NCBI GenBank assembly: GCA_021414005.1 | Contig: JAIOPH010000023.1 | Span: forward strand, 124,001-188,000 | DNA from: Chthoniobacter sp. | GTDB lineage: Bacteria; Verrucomicrobiota; Verrucomicrobiia; Chthoniobacterales; Chthoniobacteraceae | Reading direction: 5' to 3' | DNA length: 64,000 nucleotides | Shown: in pieces, positions 26,974 through 36,692 of the stretch | Position numbering within the stretch: position 1 is the first letter of the stretch | Layout: each line of letters opens with the position of its first letter | The notes under the pieces: model-generated | Told to the model about the DNA's origin: nothing | Database searches by the model: none | The model's input: the letters and a program-made list of their open reading frames with translations, nothing else | Position numbers and translations under genes: made by a program

Positions 26974-29970
26974 ATGATTACCTGGCTCATCAAAAAGGTC
27001 ATCGGCTCCAAAAACACCCGCATGGTGAAGGCGCTGAAACCGACCGTAGAGAAGATCAACGCGCTCGAACGCGAGTATCAGAAGCTGAGCGACGACGAAC
27101 TGCGGGCCAAAACCGCGGCTTGGAAGGAACGGCTCGCCAAAATCGACGACCCGATCGAGCAGCAGCGCGTCCTCAATGAGATCCTGCCGGAGGCTTTCGC
27201 CGCGGTGAAAAACGCCGCGCGCCGGATGGTCGGCTCCACTTTCACCGTGTGCGACCAGCCGTACACTTGGAACATGGTCCACTTTGACGTGCAGCTCATC
27301 GGCGGCATCTGCCTGCATCGCGGGATGATCGCCGAGATGGCCACTGGCGAGGGCAAGACGCTTGTCGCCACGCTCCCGCTTTTCCTCAACGCCCTCACCG
27401 GCCGCGGCGCGCATCTGGTCACCACGAACGACTACCTCGCCCGGCGCGACGGCGAGACGATGGGCCAGCTTTACGGTTTCCTCGGGCTGAAAACCGGCAT
27501 CATCCAGCACGACCAGTATCCGAACGAGCGCCGGGAGCAGTATTACCACGACATCACCTACGGGATGAACTCGGAGTTTGGCTTCGACTACCTGCGCGAT
27601 AACGGTATGGCCACGTCGAAGGAGCAGCAGGTGCAGCGTGGCTACCACTACGCCATCGTGGACGAGGTGGACTCCATCCTGATCGACGAGGCGCGCACGC
27701 CGCTCATCATCAGCGGCCCGGCGACCGTCTCCACGCATCAATACGATACTTTCAAGCCGCTCGTGGATCAGCTCGTGAAAAAGCAGACGATGCTCTGCAA
27801 CCGGCTCGTCTCCGAGGCCGAGGCGCTGTGGGAGGAGAAAAAGACGGATGATTACGGGCGCACGATGTTCAAAGTGAAACTCGGTCAGCCGCGGAACAAA
27901 GGTTACCTGCGGGCGATGGAGGACACGGACAAGCGCAAGGTCATCGAGAAGGTGGAGCTGTCGTTTTTCGGCGACACGCGGAAGGAGGAACTCTTCGGGC
28001 TGAAGGAGGAATTGTTCTTCGTCATGGACGAGCGCGCGCATGAGGCGGACCTCAGCGAGCAGGGGCGCACCTTCATGAATCCGAGCGACCCGGACACTTT
28101 CGTGCTGCCGGATCTCATCACGCAGTTCGCCGAGATCGACCAAAACTCGGCGCTCAACGACGCGCAAAAGATCGAGGAAAAGTCCAAGCGGCAGGCGTTT
28201 TGCGACCACCAGGCGGAGCGCATCCACAACATCTCGCAACTCCTGCGCGCCTACTGCCTTTTCGAGAAGGACGTGCAGTATGTCGTCGAGGAGGGGAAGG
28301 TCGTGATCGTGGACGAAAACACGGGCCGCAAAATGAGCGGGCGGCGCTGGAGCGACGGACTGCATCAGGCGGTGGAGGCGAAGGAGGGCGTACAGATCGA
28401 CCGCGAGACGCAGACGCTGGCAACGATCACGATTCAGAACTACTTCCGCCTTTACCAAAAGCTCGCGGGTATGACCGGCACGGCGGAAACCGAGGCCAAC
28501 GAGTTCCACGACGTGTACAAACTCGACGTCGCCGTGATCCCCACGAATCAGCCGTGCATCCGCAAGGACATGAACGATTTCATCTACAAAACGCGGCGCG
28601 AGAAGTTCAACGCGGTGGTGAAAGAGATCAGCGAGGCGCACGCGCGCAAACAGCCCGTGCTCGTGGGTACGGTGAGCGTCGAGTCGAGCGAAGTGCTCTC
28701 ACGCATGCTCAAGCGCGAGAAGGTGCCGCATGCCGTGCTGAATGCGAAATACCATCTTCAGGAAGCCGAAATCATTTCGCGTGCGGGTCAGCCGGGCACG
28801 GTCACGATTTCCACGAACATGGCCGGACGCGGCACGGACATTAAGCTCGGCCCCGGCGTCACCGACGTCGGCGGTCTCTACGTCATCGGCACCGAGCGGC
28901 ACGAGTCGCGGCGCATCGACCGGCAGTTGCGCGGACGTTGCGCACGTCAAGGCGATCCCGGGCTTTCGCGTTTCTACGTGTCGTTTGAAGACGACCTGAT
29001 GCGGAACTTCGGCGCTGCCGACCGCATGACGAAAATGATGGAGCGCTTTGGCCTCGAAGAGGGGCAGGAGTTGGAGCACCCGTGGCTGAACAAGTCCGTC
29101 GAAACCGCGCAGAAACGCGTGGAGCAGCGGAACTATCTCCAGCGCAAACGCTCGCTCGATTTCGACGACGTGATGAACAAGCAGCGCGAGGTCGTCTATG
29201 GCTGGCGCAACGACACCATTCACACCGAGGAGCCGCGCCCGATGCTCTACGAGGTCGCCGACGAGATGATCCCGCTGAAGGTCGCCGAGTTTTTGCCCGA
29301 GGACGGCAGCGAGCAAAATCGCGAAGGACTGCTCAACTGGGTGAACACGACTTTCCCGCTCGGCGTCACCGCCGAGTCCGCCGGCCTCGACACGAAGAAG
29401 GCGCAGGAAGTCGCGGAGTATCTGCTCGAACGCGTGAAGAAGAGCTACGAACTGAAGTGCTCCCACGAACCCGCCGAGGCCGTGAAATATCTCGAGCGCA
29501 ACATTCTGCTCAACGCCATTGATCGGCTCTGGCAGGAGCACCTTTACTCAATGGACTCGCTCCGCGAGGCCGTCTATCTGCGCGCCTACGGCCAGAAGGA
29601 TCCGCTGGTCGAATACAAGACCGAGGCGTTCGACATGTTCACCGTCCTGATGGGCGCGATCAAAAACGAAGTCCTGCACAACCTCTTCCGCTCGACCGCG
29701 AACCTCGAAGCCTTCGGCGCGTTTCTGCAAAGCCTCCCGCAGTTTCTCACCCACGCCGACGAAACCGGCGCGCAGCAAACCGAGCATGGTGGCGGCTCTG
29801 GCGGGCCCACGCCGGCCCGTCACGCGCTTCCCGAGGAACCGGAACCGACGATGCAGGAGGCGATCGACTATCGCACTCCGCCGGCCGAGCCGGTCAAGGT
29901 CGGGCGCAACGATCCGTGCCCGTGCGGCAGCGGGAAAAAGTTTAAGAACTGCTGCGGTCGCCTAGCGTAG
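26974..29970 (+). CDS. secA: Preprotein translocase ATPase SecA
   Basis: SecA drives export of unfolded precursors through SecYEG, powered by ATP. Starting at 26974 (MITWLIKKVIGSKNTRMVK) gives 998 residues, a usual length; the much longer upstream frame is the shadow of the lysyl-tRNA synthetase gene. The helicase motifs are MATGEGKTLVA (Walker A, about 121-131), VDEVDSILIDEARTPLIISG (DEAD-like) and TNMAGRGTDIKL. The preprotein-binding and helical-scaffold domains follow. The C-terminus keeps the zinc-binding tail NDPCPCGSGKKFKNCCGR, used to contact SecB or ribosomes. Confidence 0.97.
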   Translation: MITWLIKKVIGSKNTRMVKALKPTVEKINALEREYQKLSDDELRAKTAAWKERLAKIDDPIEQQRVLNEILPEAFAAVKNAARRMVGSTFTVCDQPYTWNMVHFDVQLIGGICLHRGMIAEMATGEGKTLVATLPLFLNALTGRGAHLVTTNDYLARRDGETMGQLYGFLGLKTGIIQHDQYPNERREQYYHDITYGMNSEFGFDYLRDNGMATSKEQQVQRGYHYAIVDEVDSILIDEARTPLIISGPATVSTHQYDTFKPLVDQLVKKQTMLCNRLVSEAEALWEEKKTDDYGRTMFKVKLGQPRNKGYLRAMEDTDKRKVIEKVELSFFGDTRKEELFGLKEELFFVMDERAHEADLSEQGRTFMNPSDPDTFVLPDLITQFAEIDQNSALNDAQKIEEKSKRQAFCDHQAERIHNISQLLRAYCLFEKDVQYVVEEGKVVIVDENTGRKMSGRRWSDGLHQAVEAKEGVQIDRETQTLATITIQNYFRLYQKLAGMTGTAETEANEFHDVYKLDVAVIPTNQPCIRKDMNDFIYKTRREKFNAVVKEISEAHARKQPVLVGTVSVESSEVLSRMLKREKVPHAVLNAKYHLQEAEIISRAGQPGTVTISTNMAGRGTDIKLGPGVTDVGGLYVIGTERHESRRIDRQLRGRCARQGDPGLSRFYVSFEDDLMRNFGAADRMTKMMERFGLEEGQELEHPWLNKSVETAQKRVEQRNYLQRKRSLDFDDVMNKQREVVYGWRNDTIHTEEPRPMLYEVADEMIPLKVAEFLPEDGSEQNREGLLNWVNTTFPLGVTAESAGLDTKKAQEVAEYLLERVKKSYELKCSHEPAEAVKYLERNILLNAIDRLWQEHLYSMDSLREAVYLRAYGQKDPLVEYKTEAFDMFTVLMGAIKNEVLHNLFRSTANLEAFGAFLQSLPQFLTHADETGAQQTEHGGGSGGPTPARHALPEEPEPTMQEAIDYRTPPAEPVKVGRNDPCPCGSGKKFKNCCGRLA

Positions 29971-29993
29971 CGGGCTCGTGGGGGACAAAGGAG

Positions 29994-30013
29994 CGGCGGG
30001 CTTCCAGCCGCCG
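29994..30013. repeat. Palindrome between convergent secA and peptidase genes
   Basis: cggcgg (29994-29999) and ccgccg (30008-30013) form a 6-bp stem around an 8-nt loop. No T-tract follows on either strand, so it is at best a weak bidirectional terminator, or a short REP-like palindrome. Confidence 0.4.
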
Positions 30014-30055
30014 TCTCGCACAGCCGCGAAGCGCACTCTTCTCCGCGCGCTGCGG

Positions 30056-33000
30056 CTACGGCGCGAGCACGCGCAACCGCACGGAGCGGGCGGGCGTCGT
30101 CGGGGAATCAATGGCCGGTTTCACGCGGATGGTGACTGTCTCGGTGAGGCCGTCGGCGTTCGGAACGACGGGCGCGAGTTCTTCGAAATCCGCCGCGGTC
30201 GTGGTCCAGTCGAGCAGGTCAGAGGTGGTTTCGATTTGGTACTGCAACGAGCCGGGCGCAAGCAGGCGGCGGTAGCGGAAGGTGAGGTAGCGCGCGGAGT
30301 CGGCGGGATTTACCTCGATGGTGGCGGTGGGTAGCCCGATGAGCGCCGGACTGAGTGGATCGAGATTGAGGGCGTATTTGAGGAGATTGGAGACGCCGTT
30401 GCCGCTGAGGTCACCGAGCGGTCCGCTGTTGCCGGTGGCGCTATCGTAGCCGAGACCGTTCTGGATTTCCCACAAATCGGGGAGCCCGTCGTGGTCGAAA
30501 TCGGTGGTCAGCGTGGCGAGATACACGTTCCAATTAGTCGTGGTCGTGACCGGCGCAAAGCTGGTGCTGGTGGTGAGGATGGTGAGCGTATTGCTGCCGG
30601 GAGCGAGGCCCACGCCGCTGGCGGTCCAGTGGGCGAAACCGTCAGCGCTCGTGGCGGCAGTGCCGTTGACGGTGAGCGACGCGATGCCGGCGGCATCAAA
30701 GGCGAGTCCGTTCACCGTCAGCGCGGGCTGGGTGGTGAGCGTCGGCGACGTGACGATGACCGCCGGGCCGGAAGCAGCCTGATGCGATGTCTGGAGCGGG
30801 CTCCACACGCTGTCGAAAACGGCCGCGCCATTTACCCGGCGCGAGCGGACGCGGTAGTAGTGCCGGCCATCGCCAAGGCCCGTGAATGTGTGGTTCGTCG
30901 TCGCGACGAAGCCGCTCGAAGTCGGGTTGGTGAAACCGATGTCGCTTGAACACTGCGCCTCGAACCATTGCGCACCCGCGACCGGTCCCCACGCGAGTGT
31001 GGTGCTGGTGCCGCCGTTGAAGGCCGGCAGCCACGCGAGCGCGGGTGGCGGGAGATTCACGGTGAGCACGGCTCCGCGCGTGGCGGTGCCGAGGCCGTTG
31101 GTGGTGTTGGCAAAAGTGATGTCCTCGGCGTGCGTGCCGGGATCGGTGTTTGGGGCGGCGACGGTGGTGGTCACCGTGGTGCTCGCGCCGGCGGCGAGCG
31201 TGCCGCTGGTCGCGGAAAAAGTGAGCCAGTCCGCCGGCGTGGTCACCGACCACGCCAGGATGCCGGAGCCGTTATTGGTCAGCGTGTAGGTCCGGCTTGG
31301 CGGCACGAACGGCCCTGCGAAATTACCCGCCGCACTCCACGGATCCGCCGGTGTGACGCCGAGCACCGGGATGCCGAGCACGTTGAAACTCCCGCTTTCA
31401 CCCGTGGCTGCGCCGTCCGCCGCGCCGAGCGTGACGCAATCAACAATCTGCCCGGCAGACAGCGAGCCCGACCAGACGCCCGCGACGAAATTTCCCGTGG
31501 TCGCCGGGCTCAGCGGAACGGTGCGGTTGCCCGGCGTTCCGCAGTCGAGCGCGGCCGTGCCGGTGTAGTCGGCCACGGTATTGCCCGCGACATCGAGGGC
31601 GGTCACGCGAGCGGGAAAGGGGATGCCGATGGTCTGCGTGCCGACGGCATCCCACGCGAAGTGATCGAGAGGGCCGAAGGTCACATCAAAGGCGTTGCTT
31701 GCGCTCGTGCGCCAGTTGGCGTCCGTTGCGCGGAGGATCACGCCATTACCGAAAGCGCCGGCGGAGATAGCGGCTGTGACCGTGCCGCCGGTGAGCGTGA
31801 GCGTTGGCGGGGTGATCGGGACACCTGTCAAGGTGTTCAGATAGACGGTGCCGGTGTAGCTCGGGACGGGGAGTCCGTTAACCGTCACGGCGCTGATCGT
31901 CACGTTGAATGGCGCGCCGCGAATCTTCGGACCGGTGATTGGCGCGATGACGAAGTGATGCGCATCATCGTCCTCGACGGAAACCGTTCGCGACGCGTCG
32001 GTGAAGCCCGCCGCGCTGGCCGTGACGAGCACGCTCGCGGTGCCGTCGGCGAGCGTGTTGTTCACGCCAGTCGCGGGGAAAGGCGCGCTCGTCGCCCCGG
32101 CGGGTATTGTCACCGAGGCCGGCACACTCAGCCGCGCGGGATTGGCGGACGAAAGCGCGACCACCAAGTTCGTCGTCAGCGTGCCCGAAATCGTCACGGT
32201 GCCCGTCGCGTTGTCGCCTTCACTCAAGTTGGGGAGCGTCAGCGCGAGGCTGGTGTTTTCGTTGTCAAGGACATCAAAAGTTCGCGTCGCCGAGGTCAGG
32301 CCCGTGGTGCTCGCGGTGATGGTGACGGCGCGGGTGCCGTTGATTTTTGTGTCGTCGAGAATGGTTGGCGTGAAGGTCACGCTCGTTTGCTCGGCGGGCA
32401 GCGTGACGCTGGCCGGGACGGTCACGGCGGTGGGATCGCTGGAGGTGAGCGTGATCGTGCGCGCCACGGCGGTGGGGCTGGAAAGCGTGACGCTGCCTTG
32501 ATTCGCGAGCCCGCCCGCGCCCTCGGTCGCACTCGCGGGCAGGGTTGCGCCAAGGGTCGGAAGCGGGTAGCCGGAGAAGTTGCTCTGGGTGAAGCCTGCA
32601 GGTTCGCCGGTCCCGCGTGAGAGGCCGATGAGTCCTTTGGTCGAGGCGATGTTCAGCATGGTGATGCGGATGCGCCCGTCGAAGAACATTTCGATCATGA
32701 AATTGTTCGCGAGAGCGGTGCCGTATTCGCGCACGCTTTGCCACGCCACGGCCACGCGGTCCGCAAACTGCCGACGTTTCACACTACCGCCGAGCACCGG
32801 TGGATTCAGGTCGCGGAACAACCCGGCGATGCGTGGCTTGGCGAAATGATTCGTGAAGGATTCCGTCCACTGAATGTCGCTGGAGCCGAAAGTGATGTAG
32901 CCATTACTCCCCACATAAAAGGACGAGTAGGTGGTGCCGTAGAGCTTGACCGTGACGCCGGAGAGCGTGACCAGCACGCTGGAGTCGTCCGTCATTGAAA

Positions 33001-35656
33001 TCGTGGTCGTGCCCGTTGTCATGTCGGACGGGAAAGTAGTCACGGGTTCGCGGACCACGGTGTAGGCGTCGGCGGAGGCGCTCGGGGTGAAGGTGAAGGA
33101 CTGGTTCGCGTTGTCGTTGTTCGTCGTGTCGAACAGCTCAGTGAAGTAGTCCGGCTGGCCGACGTAGAAATTGACCGCCCTTGGAAGCGTGCGCCCCGAG
33201 CCGGTGTTGGTGAAAACGACGGTGTCGCCCAGAATCGCCGCCGGGAGGCTGTTCGCGGCTGCATTGAGCGAGACCGTCACCGTGGTGGTCGCGCCGGGAT
33301 TGAGCGAGCCGCTCGCGGGGAAAAGGGTGAGCCACGCGGCGGTCTTTGTCGCCGTCCAGTTGATCGCAGCGGCACCGTTGTTGCGCAGCGTGTAGCTGGT
33401 TGAGGTGGGGCTAAACGGACCACCGACCGGACCACTGGTGGTAAAGGCGACGGCCGGCGTGACCCCGAGATCGTCCGGCAAATCGAAGGATTCCACCACG
33501 CCGCTCGTGGTCGAACTCGAGGGCGCGGTCGCGCTTGCACCCATGCCCCGTTTGGCAAAGGCCGCCCACAGCTCGTTACGATTCGCGCCCGCGTTGTTCA
33601 CCAGATCAGCCTGAATGATGGCGTCGCGGGCTTGGATGAAATTCGGGTTCGCCGCCGAGAGCTTCATGCCGTCGGTGACGAGCTGGAGGATGAGCTGGTT
33701 GCCGATCGCGAAGCCGTATTTCGCAATCAGATTGGCCCGCGCCTCCCACAACGTCACGCACCACACTTCGCCAGAATTGTGGACCTCACTGGCCGAAGTG
33801 CCGATTACGGGGCTACGCGGAATGCCGTTGTGCAGGCTGGCTTGCGTGGGATCGATGTCCCGGAAGGTGAGCGGGTTTTTCGCCATGTCGGTGGTGTAGG
33901 GATACCGCCGGATGCCGTAGTAGTAGTTCTGCGTCAGCCCGCCGAAGCCCAGCGTCGCGTAGCCGCCTTCGATGTAGTTCCCGTTCACGTCGTCGCCCGC
34001 CTTGGTCAGGAGCGCGAGGCTGTAGAAATCGGACCACCCTTCACCCATGCCCTGCGAGGCCAGCGCGCTGATGCCCGCGCCGCCGCCGACGAGCCGGTTG
34101 CTCAAGCCGTGTGTGTATTCGTGCAGCACGATCGGCGCGTCGAGCGAGCCGTCGCGATCCGGGGTCGGGCCGCTGAAGACATACATTTGCATCCGGCCCG
34201 CGGAGCCGTCGGGCGGAGTGGAAAAGTTCGCGTTGTCCGTGCCGCCGCCGTCCTGCGCGTCGGCCTGCACCGCGTCGTTGCCTGCGCCTCCGCGACCGAA
34301 ATTGTTCAACTGGAAATTCCCCGACGCCTCGTTGAAGCCGAGTTGGTAGAGTTTGTCGTGCATCCAGTTGCACCAGTAGAAAAGCTGCGTCACCGCCGCG
34401 TCGCGGTAGGTGCTGGGGGCCTGCGTGAGATCGAGCGGGAAGTCGAACACGCGCGAGTTCAGACCCGAGCCCTGCGGACGCGGGGTGTCGGCCACGTTGT
34501 CGTTATTCAGGTCGAGGTGGGCGTCCACGTTGTTGCCGCGTGTCTCGGTCACGCCGTCGTCGATCCAGCCATTCGGCGACGCCGTGGTGTCGAGCGCGCT
34601 GAGCGTGACCAGTGTGCGTGGCACCTCGGCGGGTTGCGCGGACGAGGGCGTGGCGTGGCCCGGTTGGAAAGGCGTGGGGCTGTCGCCGGTGAAAACGCGA
34701 TAGCTGGCCTCGCTGATGTAGTTCGTGAGGCAGTTGCGGACCTGCGCCTCGCCGGTCGTGGCGTCGATCAGGAGGCGATACATCTCCCCGGTCTTCTGCC
34801 CCGTGAGCACCACTTCCCAGCACAAGCGGGAGCTGCCTTTGTCCATCGGCAGCCAGACGAAATGCACCGTCGCGCCACGCAGCGCCGCTGCGCGGAAACC
34901 CTGCTTTTTCTCCGCCCCGATCGGTGCGTCCGTGCTCGCCAGGTCCGTGGCTTGCACAGTCTCGCCGATGTTCCGTGCGGCGATCGCCACAGCCTCCACC
35001 GCCGAGATCGCCGGTGCAGCGAGACGCGCCGCGCGTTGAGGAGTTCCGCGATTCGCTGCTGCCGTCGGGTTCGGTTGGAAAGTGCTCGCCACGTTCACGA
35101 GTTCGCCGCGCTTGGTCGTGTGGGCCTGCAGGATCGCGCCGAAGACCGGCACGCCGTCCACTTGCTGCTGCCAGACCACGCTGCGCAAACCGTTGTGCTG
35201 GTTCGTGTAGTCGCGCTTCACTTGCGCGGCGTTCAGCACCTCCGCGCCGTGGCCGTAAAGCCCTTTGTATTCCTCCAGAAACGCCTTCACCTCGCGGTGC
35301 GGTTCATTCACTGCGCGGGTCTGCATCCGCGCCTTCGGCACCGCGTGGCCTTCGCCACCCGGACCGGTGAGAAATTCGTGCGGCGAGCCGACGAATTTCG
35401 GCGCTTCCGAAACCGCATCCAGCTCCACGCGCGGCTCGCGCAGCCGCCCGCGCAACTGTGCTGCCGCCGCACTCTTATCAGGCGAAGCCGCTGCCGGCGC
35501 GGGTGTCGCGCGTTTGTCAAAATCGAGCAGCGTCCGCTTTTCTCCCTGCGGCCCGGCCCATGCCGCCACCCCGATCACGATCAGCGCGAGACTGGTCCGT
35601 AAACCCGCGCGCAGGGCGGAGGCGGGGGAGAGCATCGTTTTCAATCGCCCTAGCAT
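30056..35656 (-). CDS. Giant exported M36 (fungalysin-type) metallopeptidase
   Basis: About 1866 residues from the Met at 35656; a Met seven codons on (35635) is equally possible and sits nearer the signal peptide (LRTSLALIVIGVAAWA). A propeptide with FTP/PepSY-like modules spans about 120-320 (DGVPVFGAILQAHT). The M36 catalytic domain has HEYTH at 512-516 and the third zinc ligand in GEGWSDFYS (E539). Beyond ~620 come BACON-like beta-sandwiches (TLRNNGAAAINWTATKTAAW; TLTNNGSGILAWSVTTPADW), Calx-beta-like repeats, a fibronectin-like segment and a C-terminal tail starting DFDHDGLPDLWE, typical of verrucomicrobial surface proteins. It would digest extracellular protein. It has no neighbouring transport genes. 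Confidence 0.85.
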   Translation of the reverse strand: MLGRLKTMLSPASALRAGLRTSLALIVIGVAAWAGPQGEKRTLLDFDKRATPAPAAASPDKSAAAAQLRGRLREPRVELDAVSEAPKFVGSPHEFLTGPGGEGHAVPKARMQTRAVNEPHREVKAFLEEYKGLYGHGAEVLNAAQVKRDYTNQHNGLRSVVWQQQVDGVPVFGAILQAHTTKRGELVNVASTFQPNPTAAANRGTPQRAARLAAPAISAVEAVAIAARNIGETVQATDLASTDAPIGAEKKQGFRAAALRGATVHFVWLPMDKGSSRLCWEVVLTGQKTGEMYRLLIDATTGEAQVRNCLTNYISEASYRVFTGDSPTPFQPGHATPSSAQPAEVPRTLVTLSALDTTASPNGWIDDGVTETRGNNVDAHLDLNNDNVADTPRPQGSGLNSRVFDFPLDLTQAPSTYRDAAVTQLFYWCNWMHDKLYQLGFNEASGNFQLNNFGRGGAGNDAVQADAQDGGGTDNANFSTPPDGSAGRMQMYVFSGPTPDRDGSLDAPIVLHEYTHGLSNRLVGGGAGISALASQGMGEGWSDFYSLALLTKAGDDVNGNYIEGGYATLGFGGLTQNYYYGIRRYPYTTDMAKNPLTFRDIDPTQASLHNGIPRSPVIGTSASEVHNSGEVWCVTLWEARANLIAKYGFAIGNQLILQLVTDGMKLSAANPNFIQARDAIIQADLVNNAGANRNELWAAFAKRGMGASATAPSSSTTSGVVESFDLPDDLGVTPAVAFTTSGPVGGPFSPTSTSYTLRNNGAAAINWTATKTAAWLTLFPASGSLNPGATTTVTVSLNAAANSLPAAILGDTVVFTNTGSGRTLPRAVNFYVGQPDYFTELFDTTNNDNANQSFTFTPSASADAYTVVREPVTTFPSDMTTGTTTISMTDDSSVLVTLSGVTVKLYGTTYSSFYVGSNGYITFGSSDIQWTESFTNHFAKPRIAGLFRDLNPPVLGGSVKRRQFADRVAVAWQSVREYGTALANNFMIEMFFDGRIRITMLNIASTKGLIGLSRGTGEPAGFTQSNFSGYPLPTLGATLPASATEGAGGLANQGSVTLSSPTAVARTITLTSSDPTAVTVPASVTLPAEQTSVTFTPTILDDTKINGTRAVTITASTTGLTSATRTFDVLDNENTSLALTLPNLSEGDNATGTVTISGTLTTNLVVALSSANPARLSVPASVTIPAGATSAPFPATGVNNTLADGTASVLVTASAAGFTDASRTVSVEDDDAHHFVIAPITGPKIRGAPFNVTISAVTVNGLPVPSYTGTVYLNTLTGVPITPPTLTLTGGTVTAAISAGAFGNGVILRATDANWRTSASNAFDVTFGPLDHFAWDAVGTQTIGIPFPARVTALDVAGNTVADYTGTAALDCGTPGNRTVPLSPATTGNFVAGVWSGSLSAGQIVDCVTLGAADGAATGESGSFNVLGIPVLGVTPADPWSAAGNFAGPFVPPSRTYTLTNNGSGILAWSVTTPADWLTFSATSGTLAAGASTTVTTTVAAPNTDPGTHAEDITFANTTNGLGTATRGAVLTVNLPPPALAWLPAFNGGTSTTLAWGPVAGAQWFEAQCSSDIGFTNPTSSGFVATTNHTFTGLGDGRHYYRVRSRRVNGAAVFDSVWSPLQTSHQAASGPAVIVTSPTLTTQPALTVNGLAFDAAGIASLTVNGTAATSADGFAHWTASGVGLAPGSNTLTILTTSTSFAPVTTTTNWNVYLATLTTDFDHDGLPDLWEIQNGLGYDSATGNSGPLGDLSGNGVSNLLKYALNLDPLSPALIGLPTATIEVNPADSARYLTFRYRRLLAPGSLQYQIETTSDLLDWTTTAADFEELAPVVPNADGLTETVTIRVKPAIDSPTTPARSVRLRVLAP

Positions 35657-35778
35657 ACGGGTAATCACTTGGTCGGCAACTAATAGTATTCTCCTGAGAC
35701 GCCGGCCCAGCCGGATGCCGTGGTTGCAAAAAAAATCGCCTCGCCTTGGCGGGGGGCGTAGCCTATTTGGCGAAGCCC

Positions 35779-36252
35779 ATGAAACTCCGCCTGTTCGTTT
35801 CCGCCTTACTGACCTTACTGATCTTCGCGTTGGCCGGTTGCGAGGCTTTGCAAAAGCCACCCTACAAAAAGAAGGACGACGAAGACAAAAAGCCCATGAA
35901 AGACCAGGCGGGCGATCAGGCTTTTCAGTCGTTTCTAGGCCGGCTCCGGCAGGCCGTGGCGAAGCGCGATCACGCCACTTTGACGTCGCTCATGGTGCCT
36001 GCCCACGACTTCGGCTATCGCTGGGACACGCCGCCCGCGGGCGAGACGCCGTTCGCCTACTGGGACCAGCGCAATCTCTGGCCCGAACTGGCCAAGACCC
36101 TGCGCGAAACCTTCGTCGCCCACGAACTCTACATGGTCGCGCCTCCCGCCGTCGCCACGCAGCCCGACTACCCCGGTTTCCGCGCTGGGATGCGCATCGT
36201 CGGCGGGAGCTGGAAATTCGCCTACTTCGTCCCCGCCGAAGGCGCGCAGTGA
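35779..36252 (+). CDS. Predicted lipoprotein of unknown function
   Basis: 157 residues starting at 35779 (MKLRLFVSALLTLLIFALAGC). The lipobox LAGC is followed by a strongly charged linker (KKKDDEDKKPMKDQ) and then a ~110-residue domain (FQSFLGRLRQAVAKRDHATL, later MRIVGGSWKFAYFVP). That layout resembles the small NTF2-like or SnoaL-like domains of exported proteins, but I cannot confirm it. Its stop codon overlaps the GTG start of the next gene by 4 bp (GTGA), which points to translational coupling. Confidence 0.7.
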   Translation: MKLRLFVSALLTLLIFALAGCEALQKPPYKKKDDEDKKPMKDQAGDQAFQSFLGRLRQAVAKRDHATLTSLMVPAHDFGYRWDTPPAGETPFAYWDQRNLWPELAKTLRETFVAHELYMVAPPAVATQPDYPGFRAGMRIVGGSWKFAYFVPAEGAQ

Positions 36253-36668
36253 AGGCGGCTGATCCCATCGCGCTCGGCCTGCCCCATCGCGCGCCTTTCA
36301 TTTTCGTGGATGAAGTGCGGGCGCTGGTGCCCGGCGAGAGCGCGGAGTGCGCGAAAATTTTCCACGCCACGGAGCCGTTTTTCTCCGGCCACTTTCCCGG
36401 CGACCCGCTCGTGCCGGGCGTGATCCTCACCGAAGCGCTCGCGCAAACTGCCGGCCTGGCCGCCGGTCAGCCGGTCAGCGGCTTCCGCCTCTCCGCGATT
36501 CGCGGCATGAAGTTTCTCCGCGCGGTCCGGCCCGACGACGAGTTGATCCTCAGCGCGCGCCGGACCGCCGTTGTCGGCACACTCTGGCAGTTTGAAGTCG
36601 CCGCGCGGGTCCGCGGCGAAGTCGTCGCGGAAGGCGTCGTCGTCCTGAGCGAAACCGTCGGAGCGTGA
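36249..36668 (+). CDS. FabZ-like 3-hydroxyacyl-[ACP] dehydratase
   Basis: A 139-residue hotdog-fold protein translated from GTG at 36249, overlapping the lipoprotein stop. FabZ hallmarks are LPHRAPFIFVDEV (catalytic His region), then FFSGHFPGDPLVPGVILTEA with the catalytic Glu followed by ALAQTAGL, and RGMKFLRAVRPDDEL. FabZ removes water from 3-hydroxyacyl-ACP in fatty acid synthesis. Linkage to a lipoprotein rather than to lpxA/lpxD or fab genes suggests a second, dedicated paralogue, though this may also be the only copy. Confidence 0.82.
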   Translation: MKAADPIALGLPHRAPFIFVDEVRALVPGESAECAKIFHATEPFFSGHFPGDPLVPGVILTEALAQTAGLAAGQPVSGFRLSAIRGMKFLRAVRPDDELILSARRTAVVGTLWQFEVAARVRGEVVAEGVVVLSETVGA

Positions 36669-36692
36669 ACGGCTCGACCGACCGCCCCACCG

